Positions 1-5,960 of a DNA stretch of 7,297 nt are shown here, piece by piece. This DNA is from Planctomycetales bacterium. Its GTDB lineage: Bacteria > Planctomycetota > Phycisphaerae > SM23-33. Both the position numbers and the translations under genes were made by a program. Each line of letters begins with the position of its first letter. The first letter of the stretch is position 1. The DNA is taken from contig DAOVFI010000117.1 in NCBI GenBank assembly GCA_030673005.1, positions 1 through 7,297 of the forward strand. The letters are read 5' to 3'. The notes beneath the pieces are model-generated. The model saw only the letters and a program-made list of their open reading frames with translations, did not search any database and was not told where the DNA came from.

Positions 1-26
1 AAGGAAAAGAACCTGTCGCACCCTAC
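1..26. repeat. Partial copy (A1) of dispersed palindromic repeat family A
   Basis: The first 26 bases match the right arm of the complete repeat at 639-716 (bases 691-716) at 24 of 26 positions, including the core AAAGAACCTG and the end CGCACCCTAC. The left arm and loop would lie before the window start. It has the same orientation as the copy at 639-716. It lies 68 bases beyond the stop codon of the membrane protein gene, further out than the other two copies are from their genes. That it is part of a genome-wide family is inferred from three occurrences in 3.7 kb. Confidence 0.75.
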
Positions 27-30
27 AGAC

Positions 31-97
31 TAATCTGGGATACAATACCAATTTGCGAGATCCAAGTTAACATAATCAGTATTATGTCCCCAGATTA
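31..97 (-). repeat. Inverted repeat spanning the stop codon of the membrane protein gene
   Basis: TAATCTGGGA at 31-40 is complementary to TCCCCAGATTA at 87-97, giving ten pairs with one bulged base. The outer strand of the stem includes the TAA stop codon at 97-95. Inside the loop a second perfect stem, CATAAT (71-76) with ATTATG (81-86), closes on a four-base loop. The structure could protect or end the transcript, but it is AT-rich and no run of U follows it, so a classic intrinsic terminator is not supported. Confidence 0.45.
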
Positions 98-604
98 AAT
101 GGAATCTTTCGTAAGATTTTTTCGTATCGCAATGATTATCAAAATTAGTCCGAGGATCAAGGACAAGATAGGTACCGCATAAAGCAAGAACCTAAAGAGT
201 TTGTCGTAGTGCACAAGTAGTGTAAAGTCCCTCGTCATTGTTAGAATACATGACGAGGACGCCGGAATACACCACACGAGAATAAACGCTACGGAAATTC
301 GCCAAACAGACTTTGTTAAGGTGAATTTACCCGACATAGGCTTTACCCAAGCAATCAACCTTCTAATAAGATAAAGGCTCAAGATCCATGCCGGATACGG
401 TCCGATCAGGAGTGACGAGGAGCTTAAAAGAGCTGACCACCACGAGGGAGGGTAATACCTCACGATCTCTCCAGATGGGTGATAGTATGTGCCGTGCAAA
501 CTGCTTATGTACCATGCCATTAACAAACACAGTGGCGCAGAAAGAAACAAGACAATCAAAAAGCTAAGGGTTAAACGATAACAATGATTTCTGGCGTAGT
601 TCAT
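95..604 (-). CDS. Small integral membrane protein of unknown function
   Basis: I do not recognise the family. The product of 169 residues is strongly hydrophobic, with four likely membrane helices at about residues 10-32, 56-78, 103-123 and 135-160. The loop between helices 1 and 2 is rich in Tyr, Pro and Trp (YYHPSGEIVRYYPPSWW), and the C-terminal tail is short and basic. The ATG at 604 is preferred over the GTG immediately before it at 607, because a GGGA motif sits six bases before the ATG and only three before the GTG. The gene is visibly richer in A and T than the other genes here (about 40% GC over 121-180 against about 63% over 4081-4140). It lies between two copies of repeat A, which suggests it may have arrived separately from its neighbours. 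An uninterrupted frame with regular membrane helices argues that it is real, but a chance ORF is not excluded. Confidence 0.6.
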   Translation of the reverse strand: MNYARNHCYRLTLSFLIVLFLSAPLCLLMAWYISSLHGTYYHPSGEIVRYYPPSWWSALLSSSSLLIGPYPAWILSLYLIRRLIAWVKPMSGKFTLTKSVWRISVAFILVWCIPASSSCILTMTRDFTLLVHYDKLFRFLLYAVPILSLILGLILIIIAIRKNLTKDSI

Positions 605-638
605 CACTATTCCCAGGTTTCACAAGATGCAACAGTAT

Positions 639-716
639 GTAGGGTGTGCAGGTTTTGTTTGCTGCACACCGGATATGTGTTTCGGTGTGCAGGGAAAAGA
701 ACCTGCCGCACCCTAC
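639..716. repeat. Complete palindromic repeat (copy A2), just beyond the DUF4159 gene stop
   Basis: A left arm at 639-670 starting GTAGGGTGTGCAGG and a right arm at 684-716 ending GCCGCACCCTAC form an imperfect stem of about 32 pairs around a 13-base loop (671-683). There are five substitutions and one single-base gap between the arms. The left arm also folds on itself: GGTGTGCAG at 643-651 pairs perfectly with CTGCACACC at 662-670, which can alternatively pair with the GGTGTGCAG at 684-692. The element starts seven bases beyond the stop codon at 724. It is related to the copies at 3604-3703 and 1-26. Confidence 0.85.
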
Positions 717-723
717 CAAATGC

Positions 724-2964
724 TTACTTTCCAGCGAGTTTTTTACCGGAGGCGTACAGTAGTATATTGCGCATCAGCGTAAATGCGCTTTCGGGGCTGT
801 AACCGTTCAGTCCCCAGCAGGGGTAGCCGACCAGGCCCGCCGTCAGGTCGTACCGACTGAAGATTATTGCCGGCCGACCCTTGTAAGACAAACCCTTCAG
901 CCTAGGTTTGTTCGGATCGCCCACCAACGCTCGAAGTGATCGACGATATGATACCTTCCCGACGGGCGTACCGACGCCGGTATAGACAGCGTGTTTCGAC
1001 GGTATCAGCTCGAACCGGCCCGGCGGCGGTGTAAAAACCTTGCAGAACTCGGCTTCCGCAGCCAATGCGAACGCCTCGCTGCCGCCGGCGGCATCGACTA
1101 CCAAAGTCCCTCCGCTTTTAATATATTTCCCGACGGCGTCGCGTTCTGCGTCAGTGAGCGTAAATGCCTTCGTTCCCGTCATTACCGCAACGGGCCGGCG
1201 CGATACGTCCAGGTCCGTCATTGCCGTTGGTTTGGAAACATCCACCGCTATCTTGTGCCTGTTGCCCATCAGGATCGAAAAACGCTTCCACGCCAGCGGT
1301 TCGGGATTGAAATTGCCGCGATGCCTGACGACGGCGACCTTCAACGTATCGACCGGGGTGAACTTCTCCGCCACCGGCCAGGGGCTTACACCACGCTTGC
1401 GCAGCGAACCCTTGTCGGTAACGAAAAAATAAATATTCGCCATCAACCGGAATATATCGACCTGGTCCTTATATTCGTTCAACTGCAATGCCCGCGAGAC
1501 TTCCTTCGGCGAGTGAATCGCCAGCAGACGAACGCCGTTGGAGACGGCGAAAATCTCGTGCCGGCGTATTTTGAAAAGCAGGTTGAAGAGAGGATGTTCT
1601 TCGCCCAGCCGTTTCAGTTTGTATCTCGGGAATATCTTCGCATAGCAAGCCTTCATCGCCTCATCAAACTCTTTACGGTTCCCTGCCGATTCTGAAAAAA
1701 TCACGCCGCCCTGATATACGAACCGCCTCAGCGATTCGATGTCCTTGTCGGAGAACGTCGGGGCCGTAGCGCCTGAGATGTAGAGGATAGGGGCGTCGTG
1801 CCATTCTGATACCGGTACGTCAAGCGGGATAATCTGCCAGTTGACCGGTTTTTCATAGTCGCGTGATATCCACCGCGTCAGGTTGGCCAGGTCCCTCGGA
1901 CGACAGTTCCATGAACCGGGATACTTGAGTTTATTGAACAGGATGGGGTGCTGCCCCCTCGCCAGGAACAGCAGCGCAAAGGAGGTATCGATAAGACCTT
2001 TGCCCCATTGGCCGCCGGAGAGCTGCCTTCGAAACAGGCTCGATGCGCCCAGTTTGTACCAGTCCTTCTTCCCGAAATACTTGTACCCGCTGGCCAGCCC
2101 CACCCGCTCGACGCCATAGAGGTAGTAATAATAGTGCCAGTTTTTCGGCTTGCCGGGATTCGTGTCCGCTGTGAAGTGCTTGTCCATCCACTCAAGCCCG
2201 CGTGTAACCGGAGCGTAGTCCGAATCGACATCGCAATCGACGAACTGCTTGTAGTTTATAACGTCAAAGCAGATGAACATCGTCGCAAGTCCGGCGGCGG
2301 TCATGGAGCCGTAACTGCGATTGCCCCTGACATGCTGATAACTCCAGCCGCCGTCGGGATTCTGACATTTTTTCCAATGCCGTTCCACAAGTTGCCAGTA
2401 TTCCGTGGGCACTTTCACGCCGTTGCACATTCCCGCCCAGACACCCAGCACGGCCAATTGACTGTTGGAGTTGTCCCACGATATAAGCTCGCCTTTGTCG
2501 GGTTTTGTGTTATCACGAACGGCTCCGGAATAATCGTACCTTCCTTTGGCGTCCATGGCCTTGATGAGCCACTCGATGTCTTTAGTGAGTCTTTTGGAAT
2601 GCCGGCTGTGCGGACCGAGAACTGCCCAGGCGTTGGCCCGCACCGCACGGGCGTAAGTGCTGTTCGTCTTGACCTTGGCGAGCCGCATGAGCGTCTTTTT
2701 CATGCGGGGCTTCTGCGGGCTTTCGCCGGCTGTTAACAGCGCGTAAGCGCACAGGGCGGTCGTGCCTTCGCCCCGCGCCGCCCTGCCGGAAGACTTCCAG
2801 CGATTTTCGTCTTTAGACCACTGCGACCACAGGTAAGCCTTGGCCTTTTCAATGGCCTTTTCAACCTTTTCAGCGTCCCACTGTCGGGCCTGCTGCGCAC
2901 CGGCTGAATCGACGGATACCAATGCTATCGCGACCAGAACACATCCTGTCTGCAACCAACGCAT
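724..2964 (-). CDS. Exported protein with terpenoid-cyclase-like N-terminus and two DUF4159-type domains
   Basis: The 746-residue product begins with a signal peptide, residues 1-23, with probable cleavage after AGA before QQARQW, so it is exported. Residues about 30-345 resemble the alpha-helical barrel of the prenyltransferase/squalene-oxidase repeat family, including a QNPDGGW motif at 201-207 and SGGQWG at 316-321. Residues about 348-515 match the DUF4159 pattern (WNCRPRDLANLTRW, APILYISG, FVYQGGVIF). A second domain of the same kind spans about 541-740 (LKVAVVRHRGNFNPEPLAW, PVAVMTGT, YIKSGGTLVVDAAGG, NGYSPESAF). DUF4159 proteins of this layout are widespread in planctomycetes and their function is not known. 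They have a glutamine-amidotransferase-like fold, but I see no catalytic triad to support enzyme activity. The ATG at 2964 has GGAAGGG seven bases upstream and is followed directly by the signal peptide. The frame stays open to 3159, but that extension is Arg-rich and overlaps hisI. No convincing promoter is visible in the 139-base gap, so read-through from hisI is possible. Confidence 0.9.
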   Translation of the reverse strand: MRWLQTGCVLVAIALVSVDSAGAQQARQWDAEKVEKAIEKAKAYLWSQWSKDENRWKSSGRAARGEGTTALCAYALLTAGESPQKPRMKKTLMRLAKVKTNSTYARAVRANAWAVLGPHSRHSKRLTKDIEWLIKAMDAKGRYDYSGAVRDNTKPDKGELISWDNSNSQLAVLGVWAGMCNGVKVPTEYWQLVERHWKKCQNPDGGWSYQHVRGNRSYGSMTAAGLATMFICFDVINYKQFVDCDVDSDYAPVTRGLEWMDKHFTADTNPGKPKNWHYYYYLYGVERVGLASGYKYFGKKDWYKLGASSLFRRQLSGGQWGKGLIDTSFALLFLARGQHPILFNKLKYPGSWNCRPRDLANLTRWISRDYEKPVNWQIIPLDVPVSEWHDAPILYISGATAPTFSDKDIESLRRFVYQGGVIFSESAGNRKEFDEAMKACYAKIFPRYKLKRLGEEHPLFNLLFKIRRHEIFAVSNGVRLLAIHSPKEVSRALQLNEYKDQVDIFRLMANIYFFVTDKGSLRKRGVSPWPVAEKFTPVDTLKVAVVRHRGNFNPEPLAWKRFSILMGNRHKIAVDVSKPTAMTDLDVSRRPVAVMTGTKAFTLTDAERDAVGKYIKSGGTLVVDAAGGSEAFALAAEAEFCKVFTPPPGRFELIPSKHAVYTGVGTPVGKVSYRRSLRALVGDPNKPRLKGLSYKGRPAIIFSRYDLTAGLVGYPCWGLNGYSPESAFTLMRNILLYASGKKLAGK

Positions 2965-2991
2965 GGCCGTTCCCTTCCGGCAGGTAGGTCT

Positions 2992-3007
2992 CGCCCGTGA
3001 TCGGGCG
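2992..3007. repeat. Short GC hairpin in the leader of the DUF4159 gene
   Basis: CGCCCG at 2992-2997 and CGGGCG at 3002-3007 form a perfect six-pair stem with loop TGAT, 27 bases upstream of the start codon at 2964. It abuts the larger inverted repeat at 3007-3103. It could be a leader structure or an extension of that repeat. No U-tract follows on the minus strand. Confidence 0.4.
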
Positions 3008-3103
3008 CCGGGACGTAAATCTGCATAAGATAAACAGCATGGGCGAGTCGCCGACGCTCCATAGCTATGGCGACGAAGCGACGCCCATGCCACGCGTCCC
3101 GGC
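3007..3103. repeat. Nested inverted repeat directly after hisI
   Basis: Three nested perfect stems are visible: GCCGGGACG (3007-3015) with CGTCCCGGC (3095-3103), GCATGGGCG (3037-3045) with CGCCCATGC (3082-3090), and GTCGCC (3047-3052) with GGCGAC (3069-3074). Around 3059-3070 there is also the 12-base palindrome CCATAGCTATGG, which competes with the innermost stem. The outer stem ends at the base adjoining the hisI stop codon (3106-3104). On the minus strand the middle stem is followed by TGTTTATCTT, a weak U-rich stretch, so partial termination after hisI is possible. The length, symmetry and position suggest a dispersed repeat, but only one copy is in the window. Confidence 0.7.
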
Positions 3104-3511
3104 CTACGGTTTCTTCTTTTCCTTGTACACTGCTTCGGGGTCGAAGACTTTTTCGGCAATCACTTCCCAATTTCCGTCGGCCCCGAGTCTGCGATAGAAG
3201 CAGGAGCGATAACCTTTGTGGCAGGCAGCCCCGTGCTGGAGTACCTCGATGACCAGAGTATCGGCGTCGCAGTCGGTATAGACGGCCTTGACCTCCTGCG
3301 TGTGGCCTGAGGATTCGCCTTTCATCCAGAACTTGCCGCGACTGCGAGACCAGAAGTGCGTCCTGCCCGTCTCGATGGTCATTCGCAGCGATTCGGCGTT
3401 CATCCACGCCATCATCAGCACGCCCTTGTCGTCGGCGTCCACGATAACCGCCGGTATCAGCCCGGCCTCGTTGTACTTCAGGGCGCTGATTGTCTCTTCC
3501 AACTTCTTCAC
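3104..3511 (-). CDS. hisI: Phosphoribosyl-AMP cyclohydrolase
   Basis: This cytoplasmic zinc enzyme opens the purine ring of phosphoribosyl-AMP in the third step of histidine biosynthesis. The 135-residue product is the usual size for the stand-alone enzyme and lacks the HisE pyrophosphohydrolase domain fused to it in many bacteria. Family signatures are all present: MMAWMN (33-38), THFWSRSRGKFWMKGESSGH (51-70), DCDADTL (80-86) and HGAACHKGYRSCF (93-105). Asp80, Asp82 and Asp84 are the expected magnesium ligands, and Cys81, Cys97 and Cys104 the expected zinc ligands. The start is a GTG at 3511 with GGAG six bases upstream. No other histidine gene is in the window, so the pathway genes must be dispersed or lie outside it. 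A good promoter stands upstream (3553-3581). Confidence 0.96.
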   Translation of the reverse strand: MKKLEETISALKYNEAGLIPAVIVDADDKGVLMMAWMNAESLRMTIETGRTHFWSRSRGKFWMKGESSGHTQEVKAVYTDCDADTLVIEVLQHGAACHKGYRSCFYRRLGADGNWEVIAEKVFDPEAVYKEKKKP

Positions 3512-3552
3512 TGGCGTCTCCGCTTTTTAAAAATGCTTGGAAATCAGACAAT

Positions 3553-3581
3553 ATGCTACCGGCGCCGGCGGCGGCGGTCAA
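3553..3581 (-). promoter_or_regulatory. Predicted sigma-70-type promoter of hisI
   Basis: On the minus strand, TTGACC (3581-3576) is followed after exactly 17 bases by TAGCAT (3558-3553). These match the -35 consensus at five of six positions and the -10 consensus at four of six. The spacer is almost pure GC made of GCC/GCG triplets, which is unusual. Transcription would start near 3546, giving a leader of about 35 bases that contains the GGAG ribosome binding site. Confidence 0.6.
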
Positions 3582-3603
3582 AAGTTTGATTTAAACGGTA
3601 GTC

Positions 3604-3703
3604 GTATGGTGTGGAAGGTTCTTTTCCCTGCACACCGAAACCGCCATTTAGTGTCATATTCGCTAATCGCGGTGTGCAGGATAAAGAACCTTCCGCATCC
3701 TAC
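3604..3703. repeat. Complete palindromic repeat (copy A3), just beyond the recG stop
   Basis: A left arm at 3604-3636 (core GGAAGGTTCTTTTCCCTG) and a right arm at 3671-3703 (core AAAGAACCTTCC) pair at 28 of 33 positions around a 34-base loop. The arms are the same family as 639-716, sharing AGGTTCTTT and CTGCACACC, but the loops differ in length and sequence. The element starts four bases beyond the recG stop codon (3710-3708). At arm position 12 this copy has an A-T pair where copy A2 has C-G, changed in both arms. Confidence 0.85.
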
Positions 3704-3707
3704 CGAC

Positions 3708-5783
3708 TTATCCTTCTGCAATAAGACCAACTCGTCCGCCGTAGGCTTTGAGCATTTCGGCCCGTAGGATTTGGTGCTGCGGGGCCGAGAGGTCGGGGTC
3801 GGCGTTGATGATGGCGAACGCATCGCGTCGGGCCATTTGCAGGAGTTTGTAGTCGTCGATGAGGTCGGCGATTTTCAGTTCCGGCAGGCCGTGCTGGCGC
3901 GTTCCGAAGAACTCGCCAGGCCCGCGAAGGCGCAGGTCGGCCTCGGCGATTTTAAAGCCATCGGAAGTCTCGGTCAGTACCCGCAGCCTCTCGGCGGCTA
4001 TCGGGTTCTTACTGCCGGCGACGAGGATGCAAGCGGCGTTATCGGCGCCTCGCCCGATCCTGCCGCGCAGTTGGTGCAGTTGCGCCAGGCCGAAACGCTC
4101 GGCGTTCGTTACGACCATAACGTTGGCGTTCGGCACGTCCAGGCCGACCTCGACGACCGTACTGGCGACCAGGACGCGAATCTCGCCGGCGGCAAAACGC
4201 CTCATAACCGACTGCTGCTCGGCGGTTGGCATCTGGCCGTGGATAAGCCCGATCGTGTAGTCGGTAAAATCCCGGCTGGTAAATTCCTCGAAGGCGGTTT
4301 GTGCGGCCTTTAATTGCGTATTGCCCGCATCGACCACGAGCGGATAGACGAAATACGCCTGCTGACCGGCTGCAAGGCGCTCACGGACGAACTCGATTAC
4401 CTCCGGCATCTGCGACTTATCGACGCAGCGGGTTGCGGTTCTGCCCCTGCCCGGTGGCATTTCGTCGATGACCGAGACGTCGAGGTCGCCGAAGACCGTC
4501 AGCGCCAGCGTTCGCGGAATTGGCGTAGCCGTCATCACCAGGCAGTGCGGCGCGAAGCCCTTGGCGCGGAAACCGCTCCGCTGGCGGACGCCGAACTTGT
4601 GCTGCTCATCGACGACCGTTACGGCCAGCGACCGGAAGCGGACCTTCTCCGAGAGCAGCGCGTGCGTGCCGACGACGATGTCGATCTCGCCGCCAGCGAG
4701 GCGCTCGAGGATGTCGGCGCGCTGGCCCGGCCTCTGCGCCCCGACCAGCAGGGCGCTCCGCACGCGCGAACCGGAAAGGTACTGCTCGACCTTGGCGAAA
4801 TGCTGACGGGCGAGTATCTCGGTCGGGGCCATAATGGCTGCCTGCCTGCGATGCGCGACCGCAACAAGAGCCGCGTACAAGGCCACGACCGTTTTGCCGG
4901 AGCCGACGTCGCCCTGGAGCAGGCGGTTCATCGGTCGGGGCCTGGCCAGGTCGGCGGAAATCTCGCCGATGACGCTGTCCTGGGCGGCCGTCAGGTCGAA
5001 GGGAAATCGGGCGCGGATGCGACGGTCGATTTTTTCGCTGACGGTCAGCGAATGAGCAGGTCGGCTGACAGCTCGCATCCGCTGAAGCGCGATGCCCAAT
5101 TGCATCAGGACAAACTCGTTGTATGCAAGTCGCCGGCGTGCGCGTGTCCAGGCGGCGCTGTCTTCCGGGCGGTGCATCGCGACGACGGCGGCGGGGCGGT
5201 CGGGAAGGTCGCGCCGGCGCAGGTGTTCGTCGTCGAACCACCGCGCCAGCAGCCGCCGGGCCTCCGGCAGGACGCGCTTGATAAGGTTGGCTATCAACCC
5301 GCTGGGCAGAGGCCCACAGGCCGGATATACCGGAAGCAGTTCATCGACCTGGAGGTTAGTCCCAGCCGGGTCCCAGATCACCTCCCACCTCGGGTTGACG
5401 AACTGGAGCGTTTCCCTGAAGACGGTAACTTTCCCGCTGACGCCCAGGTGCATGCCGGTCCTTATCTGCCCCTGGAGGTATCGGCCGTGAAACCATTTCA
5501 GCACGACCCAACCGGACCCGTCGTCGAGTCCGCACTCGAAGTAAGGACGCCGTCCGAAGGCGTGGTAGTTAGTCTCGCCGACGACGCCGGCGACGGTGGC
5601 GGCCGGCTCGTCGCCGCGGAGCGTCTTGATGGGCTGGACCTGTCGGCGAAGATTGAACCGACGGGGAAAGTACAGCAGGAGGTCCTCGACGGTCCGCACG
5701 CCCGATGTGGCCAATTGCTCGGCCCGGCGCGGACCGACGCCCTTGACGTATTGAACCGGCGTGTCAAGTTCAAGAGATGCCAC
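3708..5783 (-). CDS. recG: ATP-dependent DNA helicase RecG
   Basis: RecG unwinds and reverses branched DNA such as stalled replication forks, Holliday junctions and R-loops. From the GTG at 5783 the product has 691 residues, close to the 693 of E. coli RecG. In order it shows a helix-hairpin-helix-like segment VKGVGPRRAEQL (13-24), a wedge/OB-fold region (about 55-140), Walker A GDVGSGKT (291-298), motif II DEQHKFGVRQR (392-402), motif III MTATPIPRTL (417-426), a HGQMP motif (515-519), motif VI QLRGRIGRG (571-579) and the RecG-specific LRLRGPGEFFGTRQHG near 617-632. All expected catalytic motifs are intact. The frame remains open to a GTG at 5846, but the extra 21 residues come from the inverted repeat upstream and look non-native, and the purine-rich stretch there directly adjoins that GTG. 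The start at 5783 has no Shine-Dalgarno sequence. A TATAGT lies six bases upstream, which would fit a leaderless transcript. A palindromic repeat follows four bases after the stop. Confidence 0.95.
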   Translation of the reverse strand: MASLELDTPVQYVKGVGPRRAEQLATSGVRTVEDLLLYFPRRFNLRRQVQPIKTLRGDEPAATVAGVVGETNYHAFGRRPYFECGLDDGSGWVVLKWFHGRYLQGQIRTGMHLGVSGKVTVFRETLQFVNPRWEVIWDPAGTNLQVDELLPVYPACGPLPSGLIANLIKRVLPEARRLLARWFDDEHLRRRDLPDRPAAVVAMHRPEDSAAWTRARRRLAYNEFVLMQLGIALQRMRAVSRPAHSLTVSEKIDRRIRARFPFDLTAAQDSVIGEISADLARPRPMNRLLQGDVGSGKTVVALYAALVAVAHRRQAAIMAPTEILARQHFAKVEQYLSGSRVRSALLVGAQRPGQRADILERLAGGEIDIVVGTHALLSEKVRFRSLAVTVVDEQHKFGVRQRSGFRAKGFAPHCLVMTATPIPRTLALTVFGDLDVSVIDEMPPGRGRTATRCVDKSQMPEVIEFVRERLAAGQQAYFVYPLVVDAGNTQLKAAQTAFEEFTSRDFTDYTIGLIHGQMPTAEQQSVMRRFAAGEIRVLVASTVVEVGLDVPNANVMVVTNAERFGLAQLHQLRGRIGRGADNAACILVAGSKNPIAAERLRVLTETSDGFKIAEADLRLRGPGEFFGTRQHGLPELKIADLIDDYKLLQMARRDAFAIINADPDLSAPQHQILRAEMLKAYGGRVGLIAEG

Positions 5784-5789
5784 TTGGTC

Positions 5790-5795
5790 ACTATA
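5790..5795 (-). promoter_or_regulatory. Possible -10 box for a leaderless recG transcript
   Basis: TATAGT on the minus strand ends six bases before the GTG start at 5783, so transcription would begin at or next to the start codon. This would explain the missing ribosome binding site. The -35 region at normal spacing (5812-5817, TGTTCA) is weak. A perfect TTGACA lies at 5807-5802, but it is only six bases from the TATAGT and cannot act with it. Confidence 0.3.
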
Positions 5796-5799
5796 AGAA

Positions 5800-5931
5800 A
5801 ATGTCAAATATTGAACACGGAATTTTGAATGAAGAAGTAAAAACACCCTTCAAAGACGGCTTGCCGGACAGACTGTTTTTTACTTCTTTTTTACTTCGAA
5901 ATTCGACATTCTGTGTTCGTTATTCGACATT
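5800..5931. repeat. AT-rich long inverted repeat between the LysM gene and recG
   Basis: The inner stem is perfect: AAGAAGTAAAAA (5832-5843) pairs with TTTTTACTTCTT (5877-5888). The outer parts, about 5800-5831 and 5891-5931, are also complementary with several mismatches and an extra segment in the right arm (AATGTC, GAACAC and GAAT blocks are shared). The right arm contains ATTCGACATT twice (5901-5910 and 5922-5931), and the left arm carries a related ATTTGACATT on the minus strand. The 33-base loop holds a small CGGC/GCCG stem (5857-5866). The element begins about 30 bases beyond the LysM stop codon and ends 17 bases before the recG start. It is unrelated in sequence to repeat family A. 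Confidence 0.7.
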
Positions 5932-5960
5932 CAATTTGTACCTGTATGGGATTAAAGGGA

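Noticed and set aside
639..716. Possible CRISPR repeats
   Set aside because: The repeats are palindromic arms with loops and are far apart (1, 639, 3604), with no regular spacer array and no cas genes.
1948..2736. Plus-strand open frame of 262 codons
   Set aside because: It is opposite the DUF4159 gene and shows no domain or ribosome binding site. It is an antisense shadow.
2965..3159. N-terminal extension of the DUF4159 protein frame by 65 codons
   Set aside because: It is Arg-rich, overlaps the end of hisI, and comes before a clear ribosome binding site, ATG and signal peptide at 2964.
2925..3581. Minus-strand frame of 218 codons across hisI
   Set aside because: It overlaps hisI in another frame, while hisI carries all catalytic motifs. 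Its translation is low-complexity Arg/Gly-rich.
3604..3703. Rho-independent terminator of recG
   Set aside because: The stem is long and well placed but no U-run follows it on the minus strand, and the same family occurs elsewhere, so it is called a repeat.
4314..5828. Plus-strand open frame of 504 codons
   Set aside because: It lies wholly opposite recG, whose motifs are complete on the minus strand. The translation has no recognisable domain and is rich in Arg, Asp and Val, as expected of a shadow of a GC-rich gene.
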